A DNA stretch of 64,000 nucleotides from Arcobacter defluvii (GTDB lineage: Bacteria; Campylobacterota; Campylobacteria; Campylobacterales; Arcobacteraceae). Shown in pieces: positions 19,122-28,723 of this stretch. The stretch spans positions 2,480,001 through 2,544,000 of the forward strand of contig NZ_CP053835.1 in NCBI RefSeq assembly GCF_013201725.1. Reading direction: 5' to 3'. A program made the position numbers and the translations under genes. A model generated the notes under the pieces. The model was not told where the DNA came from. It made no database searches and saw only the letters and a list, made by a program, of their open reading frames with translations. Positions within the stretch are counted from its first letter, which is position 1; each line of letters starts with the position of its first letter.

Positions 19122-20293
19122 TTTAAAATCCTTGTGTAATAAAAAGCAAAGGCTAAAAAACCAATTCCTAAAAGTATAGTAATTATATCAGTTGAAATTA
19201 AACTTGCCATTAATCCAATAAATAAAGTAGTAACTACACATGAAAGCATAAAAAACATATCATTATATGAAATCACACGTCCTATATATTTTTCATCACA
19301 ATTATTTTGTAATAAAGCATAAGTAAATGACCATAAAGTCGTTGTACTAAGCCCAACAATAAATAAAGAGATTAATGAAATATAAAAACTACTTTGTGTT
19401 AAACTCCATAAAATTATCGATAATCCTTGAAAAACTAATAAATAGTGTAAGTTCTCTTTTGTAACATATTTTGAGATAAACATAGGTCCAAACATAAGAG
19501 CAACTGCTCTTACTGCATTTGAAAGTCCAATAGCAAGTGGAACAGAAATAATATATTTATACTCATTTTTTGCCAAAATAGTTATTAGTGCATCAAAAGA
19601 TGTAAGTCCAACACTTGAATGTAAAAATATTAGATGAAGTATCAATTTATGATTTTTTATGTAAATAAATCCATCTTTTATTAGTTGAAATATTTTATCT
19701 GTTGTTTGACTAGCTTTTACAACAAAATCAATTCTAATAAAAACAAATAAAGCAATTGCAAAAATTACAGCATCTATAATAAAAGCTGTTTTATGTCCAA
19801 AAGAGTTTACAACAAATCCACTAACAGCCATACCAACAGCATAAGTAAATGACCAAATAATAGAGTGAATTTCATTTGCCATTTGAAGTGGTTTTCCATT
19901 TAAAAGTTTTGCTAAAAGTGACATTTCAGTTGAAAAAAACATAGAAGCTGCACTCATTCTAATAAATATCAAAATCATCAAAAACCAAATTTGTTCTTTA
20001 TTATCAATGGTTAAAAATAAAATTGTCATCAATAACTCTGTTGACAATAAAAAAATCATTAAAGGTTTGATTTTTACTCTATCTATAATTGCCCCTGAAA
20101 GTGGAGCAATTAATATTGCAGGAATAAAATGCATAGCTGTTACAACTGAAATTGCCATTTCAGTTGAACCAAAATCAACAAGCATTGTATAAATTGCTAC
20201 ATTTGAAAACCAAGCACCAAAATATGCTATAAATTGAACTAAAGATAAATCTCTTATTATCTTATGTTCACGAAATAATTTACGATAATTCAA
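19112..20293 (-). CDS. MFS transporter
   Basis: A 393-residue membrane protein with about 11-12 hydrophobic helices. It is of the MFS_3/EntS-like type with the loop motif GAIIDRVKIKPLM near 68-80 (the GxxxDRxxRR-like loop). Such carriers usually export small molecules by proton antiport; the substrate is unknown. Start is TTG (20291-20293), overlapping the upstream molybdopterin gene by 14 bp. It is one of the run-on genes beyond flhA. Confidence 0.8.
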   Translation of the reverse strand: MNYRKLFREHKIIRDLSLVQFIAYFGAWFSNVAIYTMLVDFGSTEMAISVVTAMHFIPAILIAPLSGAIIDRVKIKPLMIFLLSTELLMTILFLTIDNKEQIWFLMILIFIRMSAASMFFSTEMSLLAKLLNGKPLQMANEIHSIIWSFTYAVGMAVSGFVVNSFGHKTAFIIDAVIFAIALFVFIRIDFVVKASQTTDKIFQLIKDGFIYIKNHKLILHLIFLHSSVGLTSFDALITILAKNEYKYIISVPLAIGLSNAVRAVALMFGPMFISKYVTKENLHYLLVFQGLSIILWSLTQSSFYISLISLFIVGLSTTTLWSFTYALLQNNCDEKYIGRVISYNDMFFMLSCVVTTLFIGLMASLISTDIITILLGIGFLAFAFYYTRILKWI

Positions 20294-21986
20294 TTTCTAC
20301 TAAGACCTCTTGATACATTGCAGAAAATGAACTTTCATCTTCATTTGCAGGTGTTAAATAGTTTGCATTTTTATTTCCTGCAAAAAAGAATGCACAATTT
20401 TCTTTTATATCATCATCTATTTTTACTTCAAATTTTGCATTTCCATATTTTGAAGAGATATTTACAATATCACCATTTTTAAACTTTGTAGAAGAATTTA
20501 AATAAACAAAATCATCTTTAGCAAATTGAGAATTTAATGAATTTTTATTTTTTGCAGTTATAAAATAAAAGTTATTTTGCGTCTTTTCTTTATAAAGTGG
20601 TTCAATATCTAATTCGTCTAAAAATTCAAATGTTTCAAACTCTTCTAATTTTGGTTTATGATTTTCAAAATAAGAGATTATTTCATCTTCACTTTGAAGT
20701 TTTTCAAAATTAAATTTTTCTAATAAAAAGTTTGTTAGTTCATATTCACTCAAACTATCTTGAGTTTTCTCTTTTACGATTTGGGAAATTGATTTTAATT
20801 CATGACCATAAGATAATCTAACATCTCTTTTGCTTAAAAATGAAGTTGAAGGAATAATCAAATTTGCATATTCACAAGTATCATTTAAAGTTGTTCCAAA
20901 ATATACTACAAAACTGTTCTTTAAACCCTCTATCACTTTTTTTGTATTAGGATGAGAAACAACTGGATTTGCTCCTTGAATAAATACTAAATCAAAAGAG
21001 CTAAAATCGACTTTAGGAATTGAAACTTTTTTATTGTTTCCTTTCATTTCAAAAGGTTTTTTATATCCAAAAGCAGAATCACTCAAATACCAAACTCCAC
21101 CTGCTTCTTTTTTATGATATCCCATATAAGCAGCAAAAGAATCAATACATCTTGTGATTTGAGCTCCTTCAAAATATTTTTGAACACCAAGTCCTAACAT
21201 TATTGCTACACTTTTATTTTCTATTAAATCAAAAAAATCATTCACTTGTGAAAGAGGAACTCCTGTTGTTGCTTCATAAGATACAACTGGTCTTCCCCTT
21301 GAAATATCAAAAAATTCATCAGCATTATTTGTAAATTCTTCAATAAACTCTTTATCTTCCAAATCTTGCATATATGCAAATCTAGTTAAGAGTAATGCTA
21401 ATTCATAGTCTGTTTTTGGGTTTATTTGCATATGAATTTTAGATTTTTTTGCAATTTCTGTACAAACTGGGTCAATGGTTACAAAAATTTTATCTTTAAC
21501 TAAATTATACATATGAGATGAAGTAACACTAAAATTTCTTCCCCAAACAACTATTACATCAGCATTAATAAGTTTTTCTAAAGGAGGATTTATAACATTT
21601 GTACGCCCTGCTTCAATTCCAGCACCACCTCCACCATCACATAAACTTCCTTTTGTTAAAGTTGAGCCATATAAAGTAAAAAAATTTTTAGTTACACTTT
21701 GCATAACTCCAATATTTCCACTTCCTTTGTAAAATAGTGTTTTAGCTGGAGTTGTTTGTTTTAATTTATCAACTAAAATATTTAAAGACTCTTCCAAAGA
21801 AATTTCACTATTTTCATAAATAGCTTTTTCTAAAGTTTTTTCTTTTAACAAATTTGCAAAATTAACACAGAGTTTTCCATTTGTAGTTTTATGTTCTTTT
21901 GAACCTTTTATTTTATCTTCAATTATTTGTCCTTGACATGCATCATAACAATCTAAAGGACAAGCTACTTTATTATTTGAATTCAA
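20280..21986 (-). CDS. Molybdopterin-dependent oxidoreductase, short form
   Basis: A 568-residue member of the DMSO-reductase superfamily. The N-terminus has four cysteines for a 4Fe-4S cluster (Cys9, Cys13, Cys17, Cys40). A GSLCDGGGGAG segment at about 133-143 lies where the molybdenum ligand is expected, and the C-terminal dinucleotide-binding domain is present. There is no Tat or Sec signal, so it should be cytoplasmic. It is shorter than most catalytic subunits (about 700-1000) and has no electron-transfer subunit beside it. The start is TTG (21984-21986). The substrate is unknown; formate dehydrogenase is not supported by neighbours. Confidence 0.8.
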   Translation of the reverse strand: MNSNNKVACPLDCYDACQGQIIEDKIKGSKEHKTTNGKLCVNFANLLKEKTLEKAIYENSEISLEESLNILVDKLKQTTPAKTLFYKGSGNIGVMQSVTKNFFTLYGSTLTKGSLCDGGGGAGIEAGRTNVINPPLEKLINADVIVVWGRNFSVTSSHMYNLVKDKIFVTIDPVCTEIAKKSKIHMQINPKTDYELALLLTRFAYMQDLEDKEFIEEFTNNADEFFDISRGRPVVSYEATTGVPLSQVNDFFDLIENKSVAIMLGLGVQKYFEGAQITRCIDSFAAYMGYHKKEAGGVWYLSDSAFGYKKPFEMKGNNKKVSIPKVDFSSFDLVFIQGANPVVSHPNTKKVIEGLKNSFVVYFGTTLNDTCEYANLIIPSTSFLSKRDVRLSYGHELKSISQIVKEKTQDSLSEYELTNFLLEKFNFEKLQSEDEIISYFENHKPKLEEFETFEFLDELDIEPLYKEKTQNNFYFITAKNKNSLNSQFAKDDFVYLNSSTKFKNGDIVNISSKYGNAKFEVKIDDDIKENCAFFFAGNKNANYLTPANEDESSFSAMYQEVLVEIELS

Positions 21987-22680
21987 TTTTTACCAACCTT
22001 GAAAAATTTTGAACATTTGATACAACCAACTCAACTTTATAAGCTGAAATATTTGTACTATCTGCCACATCATAAATTTTTGATATTTTTATATCACTTT
22101 TTATTCCATCTAAATATATATCTTTATTTTTTAAATCTTCAATTTCTAAAATAGGAACAAAAATTTCTAATTTACCTTTTGATAAATCTTTTGATTCATA
22201 AAGCAGTGTTCCTAAAGTTACATAATCTCCCTCTTTTACTGCTACATTGAAAATATAATTTGATTTCTCAACCAATTTTTTATTTGAAATAGTATCTTTC
22301 AAACTCTCTATTTTAATAATCATATCAGCTTTTGATGTTTCAAGATTTATTACTTTTAACTTTTGAGTATCTTTTTCAAAAGCTGATTTTGAACTAACTT
22401 GATTCAATCTATCATAATTATTTTGTTCTATTTTTATCATTTCATTAATAAATTTCAATTTATTTTTTGATTGTTCTAACTCTACTTTATCAACATTTGA
22501 ATCTAACTCTATAATTGTTGTATTATTTGCTTGTAAGCCTTCTATCTTAGAATTTGAGAATATCACTTTTCCAGATGTAGCAGCTTTTACTTGATAACTC
22601 TCTATTGGTTCAATTTTTGCATAATATTCATTCGCGAAAGTTGATGTAATCATAATAACTACAAATAAAAATACTCTCAT
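21973..22680 (-). CDS. Periplasmic adaptor (membrane-fusion-protein-like)
   Basis: A 235-residue exported protein: signal peptide to about residue 16, then the barrel-sandwich start seen in HlyD/RND adaptors (IEPIESYQVKAATSGKV). A coiled-coil hairpin (about 65-130) and a second lipoyl-like half (VKEGDYVTLGTLLYES) follow. It could link an inner-membrane transporter to the periplasm or outer membrane, but no RND or ABC transporter gene adjoins it. It is short for an adaptor and overlaps the next gene by 14 bp. The function is uncertain. Confidence 0.6.
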   Translation of the reverse strand: MRVFLFVVIMITSTFANEYYAKIEPIESYQVKAATSGKVIFSNSKIEGLQANNTTIIELDSNVDKVELEQSKNKLKFINEMIKIEQNNYDRLNQVSSKSAFEKDTQKLKVINLETSKADMIIKIESLKDTISNKKLVEKSNYIFNVAVKEGDYVTLGTLLYESKDLSKGKLEIFVPILEIEDLKNKDIYLDGIKSDIKISKIYDVADSTNISAYKVELVVSNVQNFSRLVKIEFK

Positions 22681-22688
22681 CTTTTTCC

Positions 22689-24143
22689 TTATAATTTTAA
22701 TTCTTTTAAGATTTTTAGAATATGTTTTTTTATTATATTAACATCTTCTACTTTTTCAAGTTGATAAATTAACTCATCTAATCTTGAATCTATTTTCATA
22801 TAAACTGCCAAAATTTTAATTAATTCAGTTTTTGTTTTTGTTTCTTTTACTTTTTTACTTAAAGGTTTAAGTTCTTCTTTTTTTATATTTTTATATCTAT
22901 TTATATAAAAATATATAGAAAAAACTAAAACTGTAAAAAGCACTCCAAAAATAAAAAACATTACCCTATCTTTAAAAGATATTTTTTCAACAATTATCTC
23001 TTTAGACTCTAAAACTTTATTTTCATCTTTTGCTTTTTCTAAAACAACTTCTTCCCTTTTTTCAGCATCTTCAACTTCTATATCATAACTTTTTGTTGTT
23101 TTAGAGATAACTTTTTGTTGTTCTTTATCAAAAAATTCAAAATTTATACTAGGTATTGTAAATGATTTATTTGGAATAATTGAATAAACTTTTTCATAAG
23201 TTCCTTCATATTTATCATTTGATATATATGTTTTTATTTCAGGTTTATTTTCATAAATTGTTACATCTTTTATTGGAAGTTTTATATCAGGAATATCATC
23301 AATATTTCCAGTTCCTTTAATTTTAAGTTTATAAGATATTGCTTCACCATGTTTTACTTTTTGTTTATCTATAGTTGTTTCAATTTCAAAATCACCAACA
23401 AGTTTTATATTTGAAGGTAAAGCTTTTACATCAAAATTCAATTCATTTGAATAAATATTTACATCTTTTGTTGTTGAAAAAAAGCTTCTAAAACTATCAT
23501 CCATAACCTGAGCTTGTAGTAACATAGGATTTATAGTTAAATTACCCTCTTTTAAAGGTGTCATTAAAAACTTTAATTCTATAACACTAAAATCATTCTC
23601 TTCATATCTTTTTGTATCATCTATTTGTTTATACCAAAAATTCTCAAAATTTGGTTTTCCTAATGCTAATCCAACTATTTGTAAATCTTTTTTATGTTTG
23701 AAAACTATTTTAAGTATAAAATTTTCTCCTACATAAAACTCTTTTTTATCAGTTTTTATACTTAAATCAAAAATATCAGATTTTGTTTTTGAAGCTTTTT
23801 CAAGAATAATATTTTTTTCATCTGTATGATATTTTTTTCCATCTATTTCAAACTCTAATGAAGGAAAAATAAAATCTTTTGTTGGAATAAAAGAATAACT
23901 CTTTTTTATAACTTTTGTAATTTCAGAATTTATTACATTTGTTGAAATAGAACTTGAAATTTCTTGAACACTATTTCCTTCAATCAATGACAAATCAGGA
24001 AATTTTATTTCATTTCCAGAAATTTCAAGAGTAAAAACTAAAGGCTCACCTTTTACTACTTTATCTTTAATATATAAATTTACATCTGCAAAAAGAGTTA
24101 TGATAAAAAATTGAAAGAAAATAAAAATTTTAACTAATTTCAT
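22689..24143 (-). CDS. batD: BatD-family protein
   Basis: A 484-residue protein with a signal peptide (1-19), a long periplasmic beta-rich region and one membrane helix (about 397-417) before a basic cytoplasmic tail. Repeated segments such as KVVKGEPLVFTLEISG and KKEFYVGENFILKIVF are the Ig-like repeats of BatD ("oxygen tolerance") proteins. In other bacteria BatD works with BatA/BatB von Willebrand proteins and a MoxR ATPase, none of which is here. It lies 2 bp after flhA. A role in envelope or flagellar assembly is possible but only inferred from position. Confidence 0.68.
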   Translation of the reverse strand: MKLVKIFIFFQFFIITLFADVNLYIKDKVVKGEPLVFTLEISGNEIKFPDLSLIEGNSVQEISSSISTNVINSEITKVIKKSYSFIPTKDFIFPSLEFEIDGKKYHTDEKNIILEKASKTKSDIFDLSIKTDKKEFYVGENFILKIVFKHKKDLQIVGLALGKPNFENFWYKQIDDTKRYEENDFSVIELKFLMTPLKEGNLTINPMLLQAQVMDDSFRSFFSTTKDVNIYSNELNFDVKALPSNIKLVGDFEIETTIDKQKVKHGEAISYKLKIKGTGNIDDIPDIKLPIKDVTIYENKPEIKTYISNDKYEGTYEKVYSIIPNKSFTIPSINFEFFDKEQQKVISKTTKSYDIEVEDAEKREEVVLEKAKDENKVLESKEIIVEKISFKDRVMFFIFGVLFTVLVFSIYFYINRYKNIKKEELKPLSKKVKETKTKTELIKILAVYMKIDSRLDELIYQLEKVEDVNIIKKHILKILKELKL

Positions 24144-24145
24144 TT

Positions 24146-26257
24146 TTAAAACTCTAAAGTTCCCTCTATTGCAAAATTTGCTTTAGAGTCTAGTTCAGCA
24201 TGAGATAAAACTGAAACTTGAAGGCCAAATTTTTCATAAATTTCAGAAATTCTTTTTCTTAATACTGGATCCACAACCATACAAATTTTTGAGAAACCTT
24301 TTGCTTCTACATTATCTAAAAGTTGTTTTGTTTTTGTAACTAAATTATTAATTTCAGCAATTGAAAGCATTAATTGTGAAACTCCATGATGTTCTTGAAG
24401 TTTTCCAATAAACTGTTGTTCAAGTTCTGGTTTAATAGTAATAATATGTAAAATATTATCCGTATCTTTAAATTTCTGAGTGATTAATCTATAAAGTTTA
24501 GCACGTACATGCTCAAGTAATATTTCAGGCGCTTTGGTAAACTCTGCTATATCTGCAATTGCTTCGATTATTGTAAGCATATCAACGATTGGTATTTTCT
24601 CATGTAATAAATCTTTACAAACTTTCAATAATGCTCCATAAGAAGTAACTTTCATCGCTTCATCAATAACTATTGGGAAATCTTTTTTCAATCTATCTAC
24701 AATATCAACAATATCTTGTCTTGTTATAATATCTTCAGCATGTCTTTTAATAATCTCAGAAATATGCGTTGAAATGATTGTTGGAGCATCAACAACTGTA
24801 AAACCTTTCATCAATGCTTCTTCTTTTAAATCAGGATTTATCCACGTTGCATCAAGATTAAATACAGGTTCTTTCACATGTAAACCACTTAATTTTTCAT
24901 TACTTAAACCACCCATAGCAAGATATTTATCTACTTCTATTCTTCCTTTTGCTAATGGGATTCTTTTTAAGTACAATTGATATTCATTTGGTCCAAGATT
25001 TGCATCATCAGAAATTCTTATTTGAGGGATAACAAAACCTAATTCACTAGCAATTGTTTTTCTAATAGCTTTTATTTTATCTAATAATTCAGAATTTCCT
25101 TGAACTAATTGCAAAAGTCTAATTCCAAGTTTTAACTCTAAAACTTCAAGTTTCATAATGTTTTCAATTGTTTGATTTTCATCAGGAACTGCCATACTTT
25201 TTTTCTTTTCTTTTAAAGAAGATACATTTTCATCAATTTTAGGTTTAAGAGGTTGTGTTTTAAAGAATCTTGTTATTGCATTATCTTGTTCTTTTTCAAT
25301 CATGCTTATTACATATCCTATAAACATCATTAATAATCCCATTACCATTAAAATACCAGTTGGGAAACCAGGAACAAAACCAAATAAAACCATTCCAGCA
25401 CCAACCAAAATTAATGATTTACTATCTTTAATTAATTGATTAACTGACTGACTAGCAAATTTATCTTCATCCATATTTGAACGAGTAATAATAATAGCAG
25501 TTGCAGTTGATAAAATAAGTGCTGGAATTTGAGCTACTAATCCATCACCAATTGTCAAAATTGTATAAATTTCTCCTGATTGTGCAACTGTCATATCATG
25601 TTGAAAAAGTCCTATTAAAAGACCTCCAACTAGATTTACCATAGTTATTATAATACCTGCAACAGCATCACCTTTTACGAACTTTGAAGATCCATCCATT
25701 GCTCCATAAAAATTTGCTTCTGATATTAGAGATTTTCTTCGTTCTTGTGCTTGTTTATCATCAATAAATCCAGCATTTAAATCAGCATCAATTGCCATTT
25801 GTTTACCAGGCATTGAGTCAAGCGTAAATCTTGCTGTTACTTCTGCAACTCTTGTTGCACCTTTTGTTACAACCATAAAATTAATTAATACAAGAATAAT
25901 AAAAACTATTACTCCAATAACCATATTTCCGCCAACAACAAACTCGCCAAAAGCAGATATTATTGAACTTACAGCATCTGGTCCATTATGACCTTCACTT
26001 AAAATGGATCTTGTTGTTGCAATATTTAATGATAATCTAAATAATGCTAAAACTAAAATAAGCGTTGGGAATGTTGTTAAATCTGATGGTTTTTGAATAT
26101 ACAAAGAAATTAATAAAATCAATAAAGATAAGGATAAAGATATTACCAAAAAGAAGTCTAAGACTGCTTTTGGTAATGGAACAATTATAATTGCAAGTAT
26201 AGAGACAAAAAGCGCAACTACAATTAAATCTTTCGAAAATAAATTTTTTATATTCAT
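24146..26257 (-). CDS. flhA: Flagellar export gate protein FlhA
   Basis: A 703-residue FlhA, normal length: an N-terminal membrane half with eight helices (about 10-310), including the FHIPEP-type region ALDFFL...PTLILVLALFRLSLNIATTR. The linker and the cytoplasmic ring domain (about 355-703) dock chaperone-substrate complexes. It forms the nonameric export gate with FlhB, FliR and the absent FliP/FliQ. It lies in the minus-strand array after flgL. Confidence 0.97.
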   Translation of the reverse strand: MNIKNLFSKDLIVVALFVSILAIIIVPLPKAVLDFFLVISLSLSLLILLISLYIQKPSDLTTFPTLILVLALFRLSLNIATTRSILSEGHNGPDAVSSIISAFGEFVVGGNMVIGVIVFIILVLINFMVVTKGATRVAEVTARFTLDSMPGKQMAIDADLNAGFIDDKQAQERRKSLISEANFYGAMDGSSKFVKGDAVAGIIITMVNLVGGLLIGLFQHDMTVAQSGEIYTILTIGDGLVAQIPALILSTATAIIITRSNMDEDKFASQSVNQLIKDSKSLILVGAGMVLFGFVPGFPTGILMVMGLLMMFIGYVISMIEKEQDNAITRFFKTQPLKPKIDENVSSLKEKKKSMAVPDENQTIENIMKLEVLELKLGIRLLQLVQGNSELLDKIKAIRKTIASELGFVIPQIRISDDANLGPNEYQLYLKRIPLAKGRIEVDKYLAMGGLSNEKLSGLHVKEPVFNLDATWINPDLKEEALMKGFTVVDAPTIISTHISEIIKRHAEDIITRQDIVDIVDRLKKDFPIVIDEAMKVTSYGALLKVCKDLLHEKIPIVDMLTIIEAIADIAEFTKAPEILLEHVRAKLYRLITQKFKDTDNILHIITIKPELEQQFIGKLQEHHGVSQLMLSIAEINNLVTKTKQLLDNVEAKGFSKICMVVDPVLRKRISEIYEKFGLQVSVLSHAELDSKANFAIEGTLEF

Positions 26258-26276
26258 ATACTAATTTATATTTTTA

Positions 26277-27422
26277 TTAGTTATTCAAAAAATTAACTAA
26301 TGACAGTTGATTTGTTTTATTTATTGTTGAATAAAGTGCTGTATAAGTCAACTCTAAAGCTTTTGCTTTTAATGCAATTTCCGTATAATCAGAAGCACTT
26401 AATTCTTGTGACAAAACATTATATTGAGTTATTTTAGATGTTAAATTTTCTAAAGAAACTTCAAATATTTTATTCTTACTTCCAAGGTCTGCATGAGCAA
26501 TATTTACTCCATCATAAGCTTTCATTATCTCTTCAGCACCTTTTGAAATTAAATCTTTTGCTTCTGAGATTGAAATTGGATTACCACTAGAATCTACTTT
26601 ATTTAAACTATTAACAACATTATCAATTAGAGTAAAAATAGAAGTTTTTGCTTCAAATTTTGTACCATTAGCTGTAAAGATAGGTGTTTCATAAGTATTT
26701 GTAGTTGGATCAAAAGTTACTGGCATCGTATCAGTTGTTTGATTTCCATCTACATCATATTTAACCAAAATAGGATTTACAGGATCAGTTGTATTATCTA
26801 AAACCCATTCATTTCCATCTTGATCAAGAACTCTATCACTTTCATTAAAAGTTAAAGATTCATTTTTATATGCCGTTGCTGAAGAATACATCATAACATC
26901 AAAACCGTTGATTCCTCTTTCTCGATATGAACCTTCTTCAACTGTAACTCTTCTTAATTTATTATCTCCATTATAAGAGATTGAACCATCTGCATTTACT
27001 TCAAATGGTTTAATAGAAGAATCAGAACCTGCAAATACATATTCTCCTTCAACTTGAGTATTAGCTAAATCAAGAAGATTTTCTTTCATACCAGAAAGAT
27101 TCGTAGCAATTGCTTTTAAACCATCTTCACTTGTTGTATCTGTGTTTGCTTTAATCAATTCAGCATTAATAGATTCTAAGATTTTTTTAATTGCAGCCAT
27201 ACTTGAATCTGATGTTTTATTTTGTACTGTTGTTCTTTCTACTTGAGTTTTTATTCCCTCATAAACTCTAACTTTATCATCAACTGAAATTATTCTAGAA
27301 TATAAAACTGAATCATCACTTCCATATTCAAGTTTTTTACCTGCATATTGATAATTTAATTTTTGTTGTAAGGTATCTAGATTATTTAATCTATACATCA
27401 TTTGGTCTGTTTGATTAATCAT
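26277..27422 (-). CDS. flgL: Flagellar hook-associated protein FlgL (HAP3)
   Basis: A 381-residue junction protein between hook and filament. It has the flagellin-like coiled N-terminus (QMMYRLNNLDTLQQKLNYQYAGKKLEYGSDD) and C-terminus (SYTALYSTINKTNQLSLVNFLNN-like end). FlgL was also chosen over flagellin because it lacks the flagellin core and sits with structural genes. It overlaps fliI by 4 bp (ATGA), so they are translationally coupled. flgK is not in the window. Confidence 0.85.
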   Translation of the reverse strand: MINQTDQMMYRLNNLDTLQQKLNYQYAGKKLEYGSDDSVLYSRIISVDDKVRVYEGIKTQVERTTVQNKTSDSSMAAIKKILESINAELIKANTDTTSEDGLKAIATNLSGMKENLLDLANTQVEGEYVFAGSDSSIKPFEVNADGSISYNGDNKLRRVTVEEGSYRERGINGFDVMMYSSATAYKNESLTFNESDRVLDQDGNEWVLDNTTDPVNPILVKYDVDGNQTTDTMPVTFDPTTNTYETPIFTANGTKFEAKTSIFTLIDNVVNSLNKVDSSGNPISISEAKDLISKGAEEIMKAYDGVNIAHADLGSKNKIFEVSLENLTSKITQYNVLSQELSASDYTEIALKAKALELTYTALYSTINKTNQLSLVNFLNN

Positions 27423-28723
27423 TGTAAAACCTTTCTAAAAATTGCAACTGTTTCATCAAAATTAAAATTTTTTTGAGTATCTTGAGTCAAGAACTCTCTT
27501 ATTTTTTCTTTTTTTGCCATTGCATTATCAAGTTCCGGATCCATACCTGTTTTGTATGCACCAACTCTTACTAAAACTTCATTCTCTTTTATCAAAGATA
27601 ATACTCTTTTTAACTTTAAAAAATCATTATAATGTTCTTTTGTAACTACTTTATCCATTACTCTTGAAGCTGATTTTAGAAGATTAATTGGTGGATAAAA
27701 TCCCTGTTCAGTTAACTCTCTTGTTAATACAATATGTCCATCAAGAATTGATCTACTTTGATCAGCAATTGGATCATTCATATCATCTCCATCAACTAAA
27801 ACCGTAAAAAATGCTGTAATTGAACCTTTTTGATTATTTCCTGCTCTTTCCATTAATTGAGGTAAAAGAGCAAAAACAGAAGGTGGATAACCACGACTTA
27901 CAGGTGGTTCTCCCGTACTTAATCCAATTTCTCTTTGAGCCATTGCAAATCTTGTAACAGAATCCATCATCAATAAAACATCATGACCTTTATCTCTAAA
28001 AAATTCTGCAATGCTCATTGCTGTAAAAGCACCATATTTTCGCATTAATGCTGATTCATCAGATGTTGCGGCTATTATTACTGTATTATCCAAATTATTA
28101 TCTAAATTATAATGGATAAATTCAGGTATTTCTCTACCTCTTTCTCCAATTAATGCTACAACTTTTATTTGGGCTTCACAACCTTTTACAATCATTCCCA
28201 TTAGAGTTGATTTTCCAACTCCTGAACCTGCAAAGATACCAACTTTTTGTCCTTTTCCACAAGTAAGCATTGAATCAATTGCTTTTACACCCGTTGAAAA
28301 CTTTTTATCAATAATTCCTCTTTCAAGCGCAGGCATAGAAATCTTATTTATTGAAGCATTTTCTTCTAAATTAACAATCTTTCCTTTACTATCTATTGGA
28401 TCACCCAATGCATTTATAACTCTTCCTAATAAACCATAACCACATTTTACACTTAATCCATCTTTTTGTAAAAAAACTTTATCATGTATTCTAAAACCAT
28501 CAATAAAAGAAAAAGGAACTATTGTAAAAGAAATATCATTTATTGAAGCTACCATTCCCAAAACAGAAGAGTGATGATGAACTGATTCAATTTTTACAAT
28601 ATCTCCTACAGCAACTTCAAGACCTGTTGCTGTTAAAGTTGTTGTTGAAATGTTTGTAATTCTTCCAAAGGCAATAGATAAATTTGTTGGGTCAATTTTA
28701 TTTAATAAATCTTCTATATTCAT
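27419..28723 (-). CDS. fliI: Flagellum-specific ATPase FliI
   Basis: A 434-residue F1-beta-like ATPase that energises unfolding and entry of export substrates. The P-loop AGSGVGKS is at 165-172, followed by the Walker B region (VLLMMDSVTRFAMAQREIGL) and the GEPP...RGYPPSVFALLPQLMERAG segment typical of FliI/YscN. The start overlaps the upstream TPR gene (TAATG) and the end overlaps flgL (ATGA). FliH, its regulator, is at 48823. Confidence 0.97.
   Translation of the reverse strand: MNIEDLLNKIDPTNLSIAFGRITNISTTTLTATGLEVAVGDIVKIESVHHHSSVLGMVASINDISFTIVPFSFIDGFRIHDKVFLQKDGLSVKCGYGLLGRVINALGDPIDSKGKIVNLEENASINKISMPALERGIIDKKFSTGVKAIDSMLTCGKGQKVGIFAGSGVGKSTLMGMIVKGCEAQIKVVALIGERGREIPEFIHYNLDNNLDNTVIIAATSDESALMRKYGAFTAMSIAEFFRDKGHDVLLMMDSVTRFAMAQREIGLSTGEPPVSRGYPPSVFALLPQLMERAGNNQKGSITAFFTVLVDGDDMNDPIADQSRSILDGHIVLTRELTEQGFYPPINLLKSASRVMDKVVTKEHYNDFLKLKRVLSLIKENEVLVRVGAYKTGMDPELDNAMAKKEKIREFLTQDTQKNFNFDETVAIFRKVLQ

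Noticed and set aside
20280-21986. Formate dehydrogenase assignment
   Set aside because: The protein is too short, has no accessory subunits nearby, and no diagnostic Sec/Cys context was found.
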